This document shows, in pieces, positions 52,488 to 63,800 of a stretch of DNA of 64,000 nt. Origin of the DNA: Zygaena filipendulae (taxonomy: Eukaryota > Arthropoda > Insecta > Lepidoptera > Zygaenidae); the NCBI GenBank assembly GCA_907165275.2, contig OU015652.1:5409001-5473000 (forward strand), in the 5' to 3' direction. The translations under genes were made by a program, and so were the position numbers. Numbering within the stretch: the first letter of the stretch is position 1; each line of letters begins with the position of its first letter. The notes under the pieces are model-generated. The model did not search any database and was not told the DNA's origin. It saw only the letters and a list, made by a program, of their open reading frames with translations.

Positions 52488-55200
52488 CATTAGTGAACTA
52501 AAAATAATATATTGGAATGCTGATGGCATTCGTACAAAAATCTACGAGTTGCTTGACTTAGCGTGTAAGTTATCTATAGATATTATAGCTTTGTGTGAGA
52601 CTAGGATAAGTAGTAAACATAAGCTAGATACTCCTGGCTATTTCTGTTATAGAGTTGACAGTAAACCTGATGGTCGGGGTCAGGGTGTTGCTCTTCTTAT
52701 TAGATCTGACTTATCACACCAGCTGATTGCAATGCCAGCAACCGCTAACTTGGAATGTGTTGGAGTACAACTGTTAGTCGGCGGAAAATCTGTCTCTCTT
52801 GTATCAGCCTATCACTCACCGAATCGTCCTTTACTTTCTAGTGACTTAGACACAATAGTAGGCGCGTGTAACTCTTTCATAATTATGGGTGATCTTAATA
52901 CCAAACATCCCTATTGGCATTGCTCTAGTGCAAATACTTCCGGAGACATTCTATTTGACCACATGATGAATAATGAATATGATATTCTTGCTCCAGAGTC
53001 ACCAACTTTAGTTCATTATCATAGCTCTCACGTTCCATCTACTCCGGATATTATTTTGACTAAAAACATCAACGTCAGCTCTGATCTAGTGACTTTATCG
53101 TCTCTCTACTCCAATCACCTTCCTGTGCTTTTCTCTATAGGTGGCACTGTTGTACGTAAACCTCGTGTTCAATTTAATTATGCTAAAGCCAATTGGACAG
53201 GTTTTAGAGCTTACCTGGATCATCATATTTGCTTGGGTATCTCTGTTTTTAAAACAACTTCAGAAATTGACAAGGCTACCGAGAATTTATCAGAAATAAT
53301 TCTCCAAGCGCGAAATTCTAATGTACCAACTTTTTCCAACGATCTTAAAAGGCTGATCTTACCTAGGAGAGTTAGAAGTCTCATACACCGCCGCAACAAT
53401 TTACGTAGACGTGCGTTCAAAGAATTTGACCCATTTTCTCGAAAATGTATGTTCAATGAAGTAAATAAAATTCAAAAAATTATAAAACTCGCTATTCAGA
53501 CACATAATGATTCTTGCTGGGATAATAAACTGGCTAATATAGAGAACCCCAGGTCTGACCTCTGGCGCGTTGTTAAATCTGTTTCCAAGAAACCATCCAC
53601 TATCCCTCCCCTTAAAGGAATTGACGGTCATTTAACCACAACTACGCTAGAACAATGTGGTTTGCTTGCACAGGCCTTTTACCAAAATATGACACTCACA
53701 AATAATTTAATAAGTGACCCAGCTATCGAGACCGCTGTGAATGAATCTGTTCAGCTGTTGGATAGGTCAAATATTGGTAACCCCGATTCTCTGGTCAGAC
53801 CTGCTGAAATTCGCAAGCTGATTAATAGGCTCAAAAATCGTAAAGCTCCCGGACCTGACGGAATCCAAAATATTTTATTAAAGAACTTATCTCAAAAATC
53901 TATCGTCTTTCTCACAAAAATTATGAACGCAAGCCTTAAACTCAGCCACTACCCAACTCCCTGGAAGCTTGCCAAAGTAATTGCTATTAAAAAACCCGGA
54001 AAAGATAACAGTGTTCCATCAAATTATCGACCTATTAGCCTACTGCCCTCTCTTGGTAAGTTATTTGAATCAGCAATATTATCCCGGTTGTCTAAGGTCA
54101 CCGATAAACTACTGCTACCTGAACAGTTTGGCTTTCGAAGAAAGCATTCAACCGCTCACCAATTGGCCAGAGTGTCTGAATATGTAGCCCACAATTTAAA
54201 TCTTAAGAAGACCACAGGAATGGTGCTGCTGGATATTGAAAAAGCTTTCGACACGGTATGGCATGCTGGCCTGCTTCATAAACTTATATCTAACGACGTT
54301 CCCATTTATTTGGTCAAACTTGTAAAATCTTATCTCCAGAGCAGATCCTTCTCAGTATACCTCGGTGAAACGTTTTCTACCCCTATTTCAATACCTGCAG
54401 GAATTCCTCAGGGTTCGATTTTAGGCCCGTACCTATTTATCATCTACCTCAATGATATGCCTAGACAACCGCATACTCAACTTGCCATCTATGCTGATGA
54501 CACCGCTTCCTTTACTTCCTCTGAGGATGTTGATTTGGTTATTTCACGTCTTCAACTCTCATTGGAACTCCTAAGTGAATATTTTACCAAATGGAAATTG
54601 AGGTTGAATTCTAGCAAAACTGAAGCTATATTATTCTCCGGGAAAAGGTCGCTTCCCTCCAGACAACTTTTAATTGATAACTTTAAAATTCCCTGGAGCA
54701 AAAGTGTTAAATATCTTGGCATCATTCTTGATGCTAAAATGAATTGGACTGCTAACATTGACATGTTGCGTGTTAAGGGTATGAAGGGACTAAATGCCCT
54801 TCAACCAGTTATGAACAGAAAGTCGAAGTTAAGTTCTACAACGAAAATGCGTATTTATTCATCACTTGTTAGGCCACTTTTAACTTATGCTGCCCCTGTT
54901 TGGTGTAGTACTACAGACAATAATTATTCCAAATTACAAGTTGTTCAAAACAAAGCGCTAAAAATCTCATTCAATACAAGAATCCGTACTAATCTTAAAA
55001 TTTTACACAGCAAAATTAAATATCCCCTCATTAAAGACTATGTGCTGAAGTCTTCTCGTAAATTTTACTTAGATAATATTCGTAACCATCCTAACATCCT
55101 GGTCTCAACTATAGGTAAGACTAGATTGCAAAAATTATCGTATATCGATAAAAATTATAAACGTTATCGCTTACCACATCACTATTTTCTCGGCAGCTGA
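52480..55200 (+). CDS. LINE ORF2, endonuclease-reverse transcriptase
   Basis: 906 residues. The N-terminal APE-like endonuclease has WNADGIRTK, ALCETRISS, GDLNTKHPYW and TPDIILT motifs; the last motif reads SNHLPV where most relatives have SDH. The reverse transcriptase has APGPDGI (about 460), SNYRPISLLPSLGKLFE, QFGFRRKHST, DIEKAFDTVWH, PAGIPQGSILGP, the YADD catalytic box (about 671) and KYLGIILD. No RNase H domain follows. Three knuckles in ORF1 and no RNase H fit the Jockey clade; CR1-like is the alternative. Confidence 0.9.
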   Translation: MYNISELKIIYWNADGIRTKIYELLDLACKLSIDIIALCETRISSKHKLDTPGYFCYRVDSKPDGRGQGVALLIRSDLSHQLIAMPATANLECVGVQLLVGGKSVSLVSAYHSPNRPLLSSDLDTIVGACNSFIIMGDLNTKHPYWHCSSANTSGDILFDHMMNNEYDILAPESPTLVHYHSSHVPSTPDIILTKNINVSSDLVTLSSLYSNHLPVLFSIGGTVVRKPRVQFNYAKANWTGFRAYLDHHICLGISVFKTTSEIDKATENLSEIILQARNSNVPTFSNDLKRLILPRRVRSLIHRRNNLRRRAFKEFDPFSRKCMFNEVNKIQKIIKLAIQTHNDSCWDNKLANIENPRSDLWRVVKSVSKKPSTIPPLKGIDGHLTTTTLEQCGLLAQAFYQNMTLTNNLISDPAIETAVNESVQLLDRSNIGNPDSLVRPAEIRKLINRLKNRKAPGPDGIQNILLKNLSQKSIVFLTKIMNASLKLSHYPTPWKLAKVIAIKKPGKDNSVPSNYRPISLLPSLGKLFESAILSRLSKVTDKLLLPEQFGFRRKHSTAHQLARVSEYVAHNLNLKKTTGMVLLDIEKAFDTVWHAGLLHKLISNDVPIYLVKLVKSYLQSRSFSVYLGETFSTPISIPAGIPQGSILGPYLFIIYLNDMPRQPHTQLAIYADDTASFTSSEDVDLVISRLQLSLELLSEYFTKWKLRLNSSKTEAILFSGKRSLPSRQLLIDNFKIPWSKSVKYLGIILDAKMNWTANIDMLRVKGMKGLNALQPVMNRKSKLSSTTKMRIYSSLVRPLLTYAAPVWCSTTDNNYSKLQVVQNKALKISFNTRIRTNLKILHSKIKYPLIKDYVLKSSRKFYLDNIRNHPNILVSTIGKTRLQKLSYIDKNYKRYRLPHHYFLGS

Positions 55201-55863
55201 CAATGATGTAACCTTCGCATGACCGGTCGCTTCTCGACCGTTTTGCTGCAGTCTATATTTTATTTTATTTTTTTTGTTGGGTACCCACCATAATTGTTTA
55301 GTAAATTATTTGCAATATTTCAATTAATCTATCTTGTTTTCATTACTAAATTAGCAAATTAATTTTAAAACATAGCTGTTTAATGTGATTAGTGGGTAAC
55401 TACCAAACCTGCTATGCAAACTTATGTGAGTGTAAGTAATTTGTTTTCTATTAATCAAAATGTGTTGCTGATTCTATGTGTTTAGAAAGGCATTAGTTTG
55501 CCTACGTAACATTTACAATATGCCGTGTACATTTAGAATAAGTTCATTTGTTCACATTGTAATATAATTAAATAAAGAACTTTTAAAAACAAAAAAAAAC
55601 AATAAATACTGCTTTAGCGATTAATAAATAATTAATTATATATACCTTCTTATTTTACAATAGAAAAATTCCACTAATTTTTTTACTTAACTTCTCAATT
55701 TTTCATGTCCTTACCATATAAGTCCTTACAGATTTTTTCTATTAGGTATCTATTCGACTCGTAGTTCGTACCTTGTCTAACTAATAATGTGGTAACCAGT
55801 CTTATACCATGGACCAATTACCAATTACCAGTTTAATTGGTCCATGCTTATACTTATCTTTAA

Positions 55864-56076
55864 CTAGCTGTCCCGCGCGGTTTTACCCACGATAATTTCG
55901 AATTTCCCGCGGGAATTCCGGATTACAATATAGCCTATGTTACTCAGGGATAATGTAGCTTTCTAATGGTGAAAGAATTTTTGAAATCGGTCCAGTAGTT
56001 TTTGAGTTAAAGCGTAACAAACAAACAAACAATCCAAAAATCATATTATCTTTCCTCTTTATAATATTAGTATAGA
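55864..56076 (-). mobile_element. Non-autonomous Helitron, 213 bp, complete
   Basis: A|CTAGCTGTCCCGCGCGGT at 55864 and, on the minus strand, TCTATACTAATATTATAAAG at 56076 after A. Core with AATCGGTCCAGTAGTTTTTG. Confidence 0.85.
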
Positions 56077-57659
56077 TGTACCTACCTACCTAGCTAGTTA
56101 TGGGTAGGTCTACTAAGAATGATTTGAGGGTTCTTAAAATTTTACCCACTGGCATCCCACTGGCCATTCCGACTGGCCACTTATGTAAATTAAGCAGATT
56201 TTACAGTAGGTAGGTTAGACTTTTCGTGGTAAGTAAGGCTTGCTACATCATTGGCCAGTGGAGCGACGCACGCCCACCGCCCGCGGTCACGCATGCCGTG
56301 CATCCGTGCATCGACTACAGAGTAAGTAGGTACCTACACATGCAGTGTTATGTACGTACATTGATTTACTAATATCAATGTGTACATAGTACATACCTAT
56401 AGGTAAGTAAGTACCTACCTAATAACCTAATCCTTCCTACCATAATTGCGAAGTGAATTTGTTTGTTACGTTTTTACGCCTTAACTAATCAACCGATCAT
56501 CCTGAAATTTAGCATATAGGTACACGTTATCAGGGTTAGAGAAAATGACGTAGGGTAGTTTTATCCCGGAATATCCGCGGGAACTACGAAGTTAACGCGG
56601 ATGAACACTCCCTGCTAGTACGGGCTGGCAGCCGGCAGGGGTCCATAATGGATTTTCCCCTCCTCACGCAAAAAAAAAAGGCTGGTGTCCGTGGTTTCAC
56701 CCCATTGTAATGACAGTTTATTCTAACTTTCCCTCTCATAGGAATAGGTGTGTTTACAATCTTTGAAAACACCGTCAATGTAAGCTATGGTCAAACTTCT
56801 ATAGCCTGTTAGCAATAAAAAACCTTTCTCGTAACATCTCTAAGCTCCAAGCTAAGTCCAATTAACATGTGCAAATTTTTTCGGAGTTGGACACACAGAA
56901 AAAAAGGCCCTTTCACTAGCGCGAGCGCCATCCGCTATAAGACGAAGAAGACGTCCGCGTCATGATGATATTTTTGTCGTGGGTATTCTCCAAGGTATGA
57001 AAATCAAAATTCTAATTAGTCCGTCAGTTAGAAAATAAAAAAATAATAGACACGTATTTTTTGCTTTTTCAATTTAATGAAAATGAACATAGATAAAGCG
57101 CATTAAAGTTTAGGGTGGGGGGCTCGTGACGTCAATATTCATTATAAGCGCCATACAAACCGCACCGAATTGTGACGTCACGCGAAATTTCAACTCAATG
57201 TATCTCTGTTATTTTTTGATTACGTAAAAAAAGAAAAAATACGTATCCAATATTTTTTACTAATCTACACGACGGACTAAAAAAATTTTTTTTGTCAAGT
57301 AGCCAATTATATCAAGATACCTACTATATCTTAATACTTTCTGTTTTATAAGTTTTTAGTCGTTCTAATTATTGTGGTGCTCAATAAAATCTTTTTCATT
57401 CATTCATGCATTGGAATAATTACCGAAAGGTTTTATTTGACTTTGATTTGACTGAGGTTTAATAGGTGCCAATGCAGTTGAAAAAAGCAAAGACATAGTA
57501 GATACCTACTATTGTGCAACCTATAGCGATTCCACTGTGGCGCAGACAATTAATAAAGATAACGGATTAATTTCCTTGCCTCTCTGATCTCTCTACACGT
57601 CATCATTTTTGCAGGTCCACCCTAAACCAACTATACATAATTATCTACTTAAATACCTA

Positions 57660-57975
57660 GGTACCTAGGTAAGCGACTCATCCTGCAGGAAGTGCGGCGT
57701 AGAGGTGGAACAATGGCACATCTTATGTGCGAGTGCGATGCCTTGGCTCGTAAACGAATGGACCGCCTGGCATCCCCAGTTCTGGTTCTGGGTAAGCCAT
57801 CTTACCCAGAACCAGAGGACTTTAGGCTCTTGCCCCTCCACTGCACGCTAGCCTTCGCCGCCGAGGTTTTCAGGGAGTAGAGGGAGGAGCACAGGATGGG
57901 GATGGTACAAAAGATCACAAGGGTCGAGGTGCCGAGGTTTTGCTTGCCCACCCCATTGTCTAAGATAAGATAAGA
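57660..57975 (+). mobile_element. 3' fragment of the same LINE as 9680-10161
   Basis: Encodes the same CRKCG/MAHLMCECDALARKR end and a 3' UTR with the TAAGATAAGATAAGATAG tail. It contains an extra hairpin CTGGTTCTGGGTAAG / CTTACCCAGAACCAG near 57780-57815 that the other copy lacks. 5'-truncated to about 300 bp. Confidence 0.75.
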
Positions 57976-59018
57976 TAGGTACCTAGGTAGGTACTTTTTA
58001 TTCCAATCGATGCTGTATCGTGTATAGCTACCTACTCTATTATATAGGCTGTTAAACTAGGTACCTACTTATCTTTGCCCGATTATAGGATTCGAGTCAC
58101 TCAAACTACTTAAATGCAAAAAAATACAAATACGGTCTAAGGATATTCCGTCTGATTCAGACATAATTTTTGCAAAATTATGTCAAATTACGAGTTAAGT
58201 GAGTCTAATTTTATTAGCGACCAAGGTTAATGTGCGTTATTACGATCGGATCCATCGCGAGGGCAAAAACAATGGTCGGCTGTTGTTTAGATTAGGTGGT
58301 TAATAGGTATTATTTAAATCAGCATTGTATAAGAGCGGTTACAAGCGCTAAGTATAGGAGAGGGTGAATGGTAATTCAGTAATCAGTGGTTGCGGGTTCA
58401 TGCTTGGACAAGGTCACTCACTCACGGCACTCAACGAGATACTTAATATTGGTGTGACCATTGGTCCAAGGCGTCTTGGTGGCGCCCTTTTCGTATAGGT
58501 ACGATAACATTGTACCCAACGGTAAATAAGAAGTTAAATAGGTACCTACCTCTTTAGTTTAATTGTAGATTAATTTAAATACCTAACTAAACTTAGTTGA
58601 TGTTTTGATTACTTACGGCTAGGTAATATTCTCAGTGATTATGGTTATGTAGTAAATACTGAAATATAATTAAAATCTCTAGTATTTTAATACTGCAGTT
58701 TCATCCTATATTGAGAACACTCCATGCACTTAATATAAAAAAAGTTACCAAAATATAAATAAAAAAATGCAATCGTCATCAGAACTGAAACTACCTAGGT
58801 AGGTACATATTAAAAATTTAACTAGGAAAGAGAAAGTGGTTCCTATTCAGCTAGCAAAATTTTAACTAAACAAACCACAAACATTGCTAGTTAAATAAAA
58901 ACTATGTAATAAAAGAACCAAAAATCGTTAGGTACCGCTAACTTAGAACTCCACTTATCATACCTACCTATGTTTCTATTCAAAAACTTGTCACGTGCTG
59001 AAACGTTGGCGTGTTGAG

Positions 59019-59201
59019 TTACATCTTGATGGGCGGAGTCTTTAGCGCAACAAAGTCCTCCCGGAGTGAGCAAGGATTCTTAATTCCAGAGTGAGCGATC
59101 CACTTCCGGAGCATGCTGTTCGCCAAATTGTCGAAGAAAGGGTACCGCTGCTGGCCGCCATTGTCAACCGATTCCAACGAATAAAACATTGTGAACAACA
59201 T
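59019..59201 (-). CDS. Unrecognised short frame (weak)
   Basis: 60 residues from ATG 59201 (open upstream to about 59233 without ATG), with a protein-like mix: MLFTMFYSLESVDN, YPFFDNLANSMLRKWI and a stop after KTPPIKM. The local base use is less AT-rich than its surroundings, and an acceptor-like site lies upstream near 59240. I do not recognise a family. Could be an exon, a transposon relic or chance. Confidence 0.2.
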   Translation of the reverse strand: MLFTMFYSLESVDNGGQQRYPFFDNLANSMLRKWIAHSGIKNPCSLREDFVALKTPPIKM

Positions 59202-59776
59202 GTAGCCGATAGACCTTTTGTCCTGTCGCGCACTCCTTAATTATATTGTGGAACAGTGAAAGGGTCATATTTTCTAATAAAATTTTACAGTGCACAATAC
59301 ACATGGTGTTTTAAAAAAAAATTAAACAAATAATGTACACACAAATTGGACAAATTGAAATTTGGAAGGAAATAGAGTCTGCTTAAACGTATCTACTCAA
59401 ATCTCTACCATAAAACTCTGTCTCCGTACTTGGTTTCTCTGATCTCTTTAGTATACCATGTTTCAAAATGAGTGAATGTCACTTGCTTATCCCATCATCT
59501 CGCTGCAAAAACTCACGCGAACCCGTGAAACTGAAAAGGTTCATATTAAAGCGATAATAATTATATCTCTATCTATCTTTTTAAAAGTTGGTGTAATGGA
59601 TAAGAAAACAGATTTAAATTAGAAAGAAAGGAAGAAAAGATCTTAATTTTCAATATAAAGGTAAAAAAATATAAGTGAGTAAAAGCAAAATTAAATAAAA
59701 ACATAACATAATTATAAAAACAGATATAATTATATCACACAAGATACTTTATATTGTTTTGTCTTTATTTACCTAA

Positions 59777-59963
59777 CTAGCTATATTCTCTGCGGGTTCA
59801 CCAGCGTTCATTTCAGAGTTCCCTCCTGGATTCCAAGGTAAAAAAAGTCTTTCTTTGTAGGTACACGTTACAGTTTCACGACGAAAAGTTGAACCGTTAA
59901 GGCGTGAAAGCGTAACAAATAAACAAATAAACTCACTTTCGCATTTATAACAGTCGGTAAGGA
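59777..59963 (-). mobile_element. Non-autonomous Helitron, diverged
   Basis: CTAG at 59777-59780 and minus-strand start TCCTTACCGACTGTTATAAAT at 59963 after A; core reads CGCTTTCACGCCTTAACGGT. The GC hairpin has decayed. Confidence 0.75.
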
Positions 59964-60039
59964 TAACGAAATAATTACTGTACCTAGGTATTTTTGTCAA
60001 TAAATCTCAGGGACAAACAAATACATTTTCGCATGTAAA

Positions 60040-60064
60040 TGCAATCCTTACTGTAAGGATTGCA
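60040..60064. repeat. Perfect 11-bp palindrome in a GC-rich island
   Basis: TGCAATCCTTA / TAAGGATTGCA around CTG. Followed by the partial tandem GCAGCACC(CTGTA)GCAGCACC and a GC-rich block up to about 60130. Confidence 0.5.
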
Positions 60065-60597
60065 GCACCCTGTAGCAGCACCGGCGCATGTGGTGGCGCA
60101 GCCGAAGCCAGCGCTGCCAGCGCCGCGCTATTGTTCCCTAGCGAGCAGATTACTATAATCATTGCGCACGTAATGTGGTAAATGATAAGGTGTGCTCCAG
60201 CGCTCAAAACATATGCTTTTGTAACTCATTCGGTCCAGTAGGTCACCCTTAATACCTACTTAAACAGCCTATTTTTTTTTTTCAATTAAACCTTGAATAG
60301 AAAGTTTTTACTAGGCATAACGTAGGTATTACAAGTATTATAGGTATCTACTAACAATTAGATAGCTAACTTATTTATCGAGCTCTAACTAATGAACTAA
60401 TGACAGAACTGACTGAGATAAGATATAAGTAGAGGTTACATTATATTTTATTTTTACCATTATACTCTTTTTAATAAAATATCTTTTTGGAGTTTAATAA
60501 ACACTAGATTTGCCGCAGACAAGTTGGCACTACCATCGCGGGCGCTCAGGATGTTCGAAGTTTCGCATTACCTACATCATAATATATCATCCTACTT

Positions 60598-60829
60598 CCT
60601 ACTATTAATATTATAAACGCGAAAGTTTGTAAAAATGTATGGATGGATGGATGGATGGATGAATGGATGGATGTTTGTTACTCTTTCAAGCAAAAACTAC
60701 TGGATGGATTTAAATGAAACTTTACAATAATATAGCTTATACATCAAATTAACACATAGGGTACTTTTATCCCGAAATTCCCCCGGGAACTCTGAAATTA
60801 ACGCGGGTGAACCCGCGGGGCACAACTAG
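60598..60829 (+). mobile_element. Non-autonomous Helitron with ATGG microsatellite
   Basis: ATTAATATTATAAACGCGAA 5' part, an ATGG array (60639-60673) in the core, hairpin ACGCGGGTGAACCCGCGG and CTAG|T end at 60826-60829. Confidence 0.75.
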
Positions 60830-63800
60830 TAATATAAAATTTACCTTACTATTCTGTAGTGGAAGTGGAATTCCTGATTTAAAAAGTGATATTATAGAGT
60901 TCTTAACTATGTTGTGTGTACATGCAGATCAATCGGTGAGGATCGGCTCATTATGCAGAATCCATGGGCAACTAAAGCCCGCGGTCTGTCATTACGCCAA
61001 ATGGAGGCAAATTGCGCACATCTAACGCACAGCCGCCGAACTGCCGCCGCGCCGCGCCGTCGATAAAAGCATGAACTCCAATCATTTCAGCATTAGGTAC
61101 CTACATAATGTTTAGAAATGGTAATCGGGCATAAGGTTTTCCATAGAATTTATCATACTGAAATATTTGTTAAAACATGACGTGATATGCTCAGCTGGCG
61201 TAGGTGTTGTAACCTTTATTATAAATGCGAATGTGAGTTAATTTGTTTGTTTGAAAGATCTCTTCTTCTTTTATTTTGAAGTGATTGTCTTTTAATTCCT
61301 AACATTGCTCCGTAACGAGTTACCTAAACCCCGATAATTTGGATCTTGTGAGAGTATGTATGATTAAAATTACGGCTGAAATAACAGAACGAAGGAATCG
61401 TGAGGAAACTAGCAGGGAATAGTAGGTATGTCATCTACTAAGACAGGCATAGGTAATTGCCAGTTACAGCGTTAGCCTGTACACAACGGAGGAATTACCC
61501 GCATCACAGCATGCGGTAACAAGCGAAATGACAACAAATATGAAAATTATTTTTAATAGTTTCCAATTGAAGTCCTCTGCGAGATCCGTGACGGCGGACG
61601 GCAAACCACAGCTAACCACTGGTGCGGAGCTAGCCAAGCGCGACACTAATTAAATGGCTGCAACCACCATGCCACGGGGAAACCATGGATGGTACCTACT
61701 TAGGCATGGAACTAAGCACTAAGTATCATCTTTTTTATTTATACCTACCTTTAAAAAAAGTTTAGGTTTTAGGCTAGGCGTTTGATCACAGCTTACCCGG
61801 GCCCTTTTCGCTACATATACTTAGGTGCCTACCAAGACCATAACATCGCGTTCAGATAACGTGATGTCTGATGATTGTGATTACTAATAATATTTTGGTA
61901 TCTGGAGCGTTTGGAATTATGTTTTTGGGACGCGCGTCATGGGCAAGCAATGTTGTTGGTCATTTTGAAATTAAGGGCCCTGATGTTATGTGACGGTGTG
62001 TTCGAAGATTTTAAACATATCCAAGCTAGTCAGCCTATAGATTTCCGATCAGTAAATTAAAGTTTTAATAAGAAATAAGATCTACCTATAGGTACGTGGC
62101 ATCTCCGCGTTGAGTCGAATAGATAATTGAAAGTGTAAGTAGGTAGGTACCGTACCTAATTTTAATGATGATAATTTTCGTCGTACTTACTTATGATAGG
62201 GTACTTATGATTTTCCCATTGTATCTACCTATTAAAATTTATTTTAATCGACATTCGCACATAAACCTACATAATGGACTACCTACTTACCAATCATAAA
62301 CGATACATTTCATAATGTAATGTTTTTGCTACTGGAAAGCGTTATTATTGTAGGTATACCAATTTATCCAATTCCCATCGCTGCACCGCCATATCACGTT
62401 TCTACTACCTATAGAGTAATGACTAGTTACTTAAATATTTCAGTCCACTTACAGTAATTTCGCGCAATAAGCCGCTATCGCGTATGTAATTACAGGTGAA
62501 ACAATAAGAAATAATAAAATTGGTTCGCTCTATAGTAAGTGTAGGTAAGTCGTTTGCATTTCCGATGTGGTGTAAGTCTGTCGTTTCCCTCTTCTGGTCT
62601 GCTCCTGGCACTGGATAGAGAGAGACGTGGCAGCGGTTGGATTTCTGCCTGCTCCGTACTAAATGATTATTTTGATTACATTTAATTTGCATAACGCCGG
62701 CGGAGTTTTCGCCGCGGGCCTATATATCGTAACGAACGCCGTATACTTAATATACTACTTTTCTGTAATATTTTCGCCGTTTTTAACAAAATTCTCGTAC
62801 AAATTGTATAATTTGATAGGGTTTATTATCGTTATTACGAAGAAGCGCTTGTAGACGTCGTTGGGGCGATGCTCAAATTCATGATAACTACGAGCAATCA
62901 ACATAGAATCTGCCCCGGCAGGCTAATAACCTGATACAGTCAATTATTGGTAATATAAGACTCTTTAAACGTTCGTAGGAAGCGAAATGACCACAGAAAT
63001 ACGAATATCGATACAGATATAATGACCATCTGAGTCTGGATAATCGTCAACATCTTTTTAAAATGTGTTGGTATATAATTTAATCGAAGGCATCAGGCGC
63101 TTAAATTTGTCTTTTATTCGTAGGTAGGTTTTACCTATCGACCTTATTTGTGTACCTACAAGTATATGAAATAAACTTCGTTAGGTATCCACATCTAGTA
63201 CTAGGTGCCTGCTTTTTATCGACACATAAAATCGCTCGTAAATAGCTCATAAATAACTATATATTCAGTAGATAATATAGGTATTTACATAATAAAATTA
63301 CATACAAATTATAGGTAGGTACCTACATATTATAAAGTTGGTAGGCATATGAACTTATAAAATATTTAAAAAACAGTGTAGGTACCTTCCTATGTGTTTG
63401 GTAAGTTTATACCAGTCGATGATCCTATATCCTTAAAAATGCGAATGTTTGTTTGTTTCTTACAATTTCACGCTTTAATTACTGTACTGACCGTGGTCAG
63501 GGATACAGAGAAGGACATAATAATATGTAGGATTTTTTTATCTCGGAGTTCCCGCTGGAATAATATATGAAAATAACTCGGTTGAAACCACGGAGAACAG
63601 CTTAGGTAGGTAGGTACCTAAATAAAGTTAACGGCAGTATAGGCATATACCTACATATTATGTTGCACATCGCTGAGTGCCGACTTGGTACGAGTTATCG
63701 GCCGGGCTACCGTGTGGTGTGCGCACACGCATTGGCGCTGGCTGCTCCAATCCACGGTGTCCGACACGCCCCCGCATCGTAAATATTATGATACTAGCTG

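Larger units (their letters stand above)
51181..55600 (+). mobile_element. Full-length LINE, Jockey-like, two intact ORFs
   Basis: About 4.4 kb: short 5' UTR from about 51181, ORF1 51294-52487, ORF2 52480-55200, 3' UTR with AATAAA (near 55572) and an A-rich end near 55600. No inactivating stop or frameshift was seen. The boundaries are estimated. ATTAATTAT occurs just left (51169-51177) and 30 bases right (55631-55639); I do not regard this as a secure target duplication. Confidence 0.85.
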
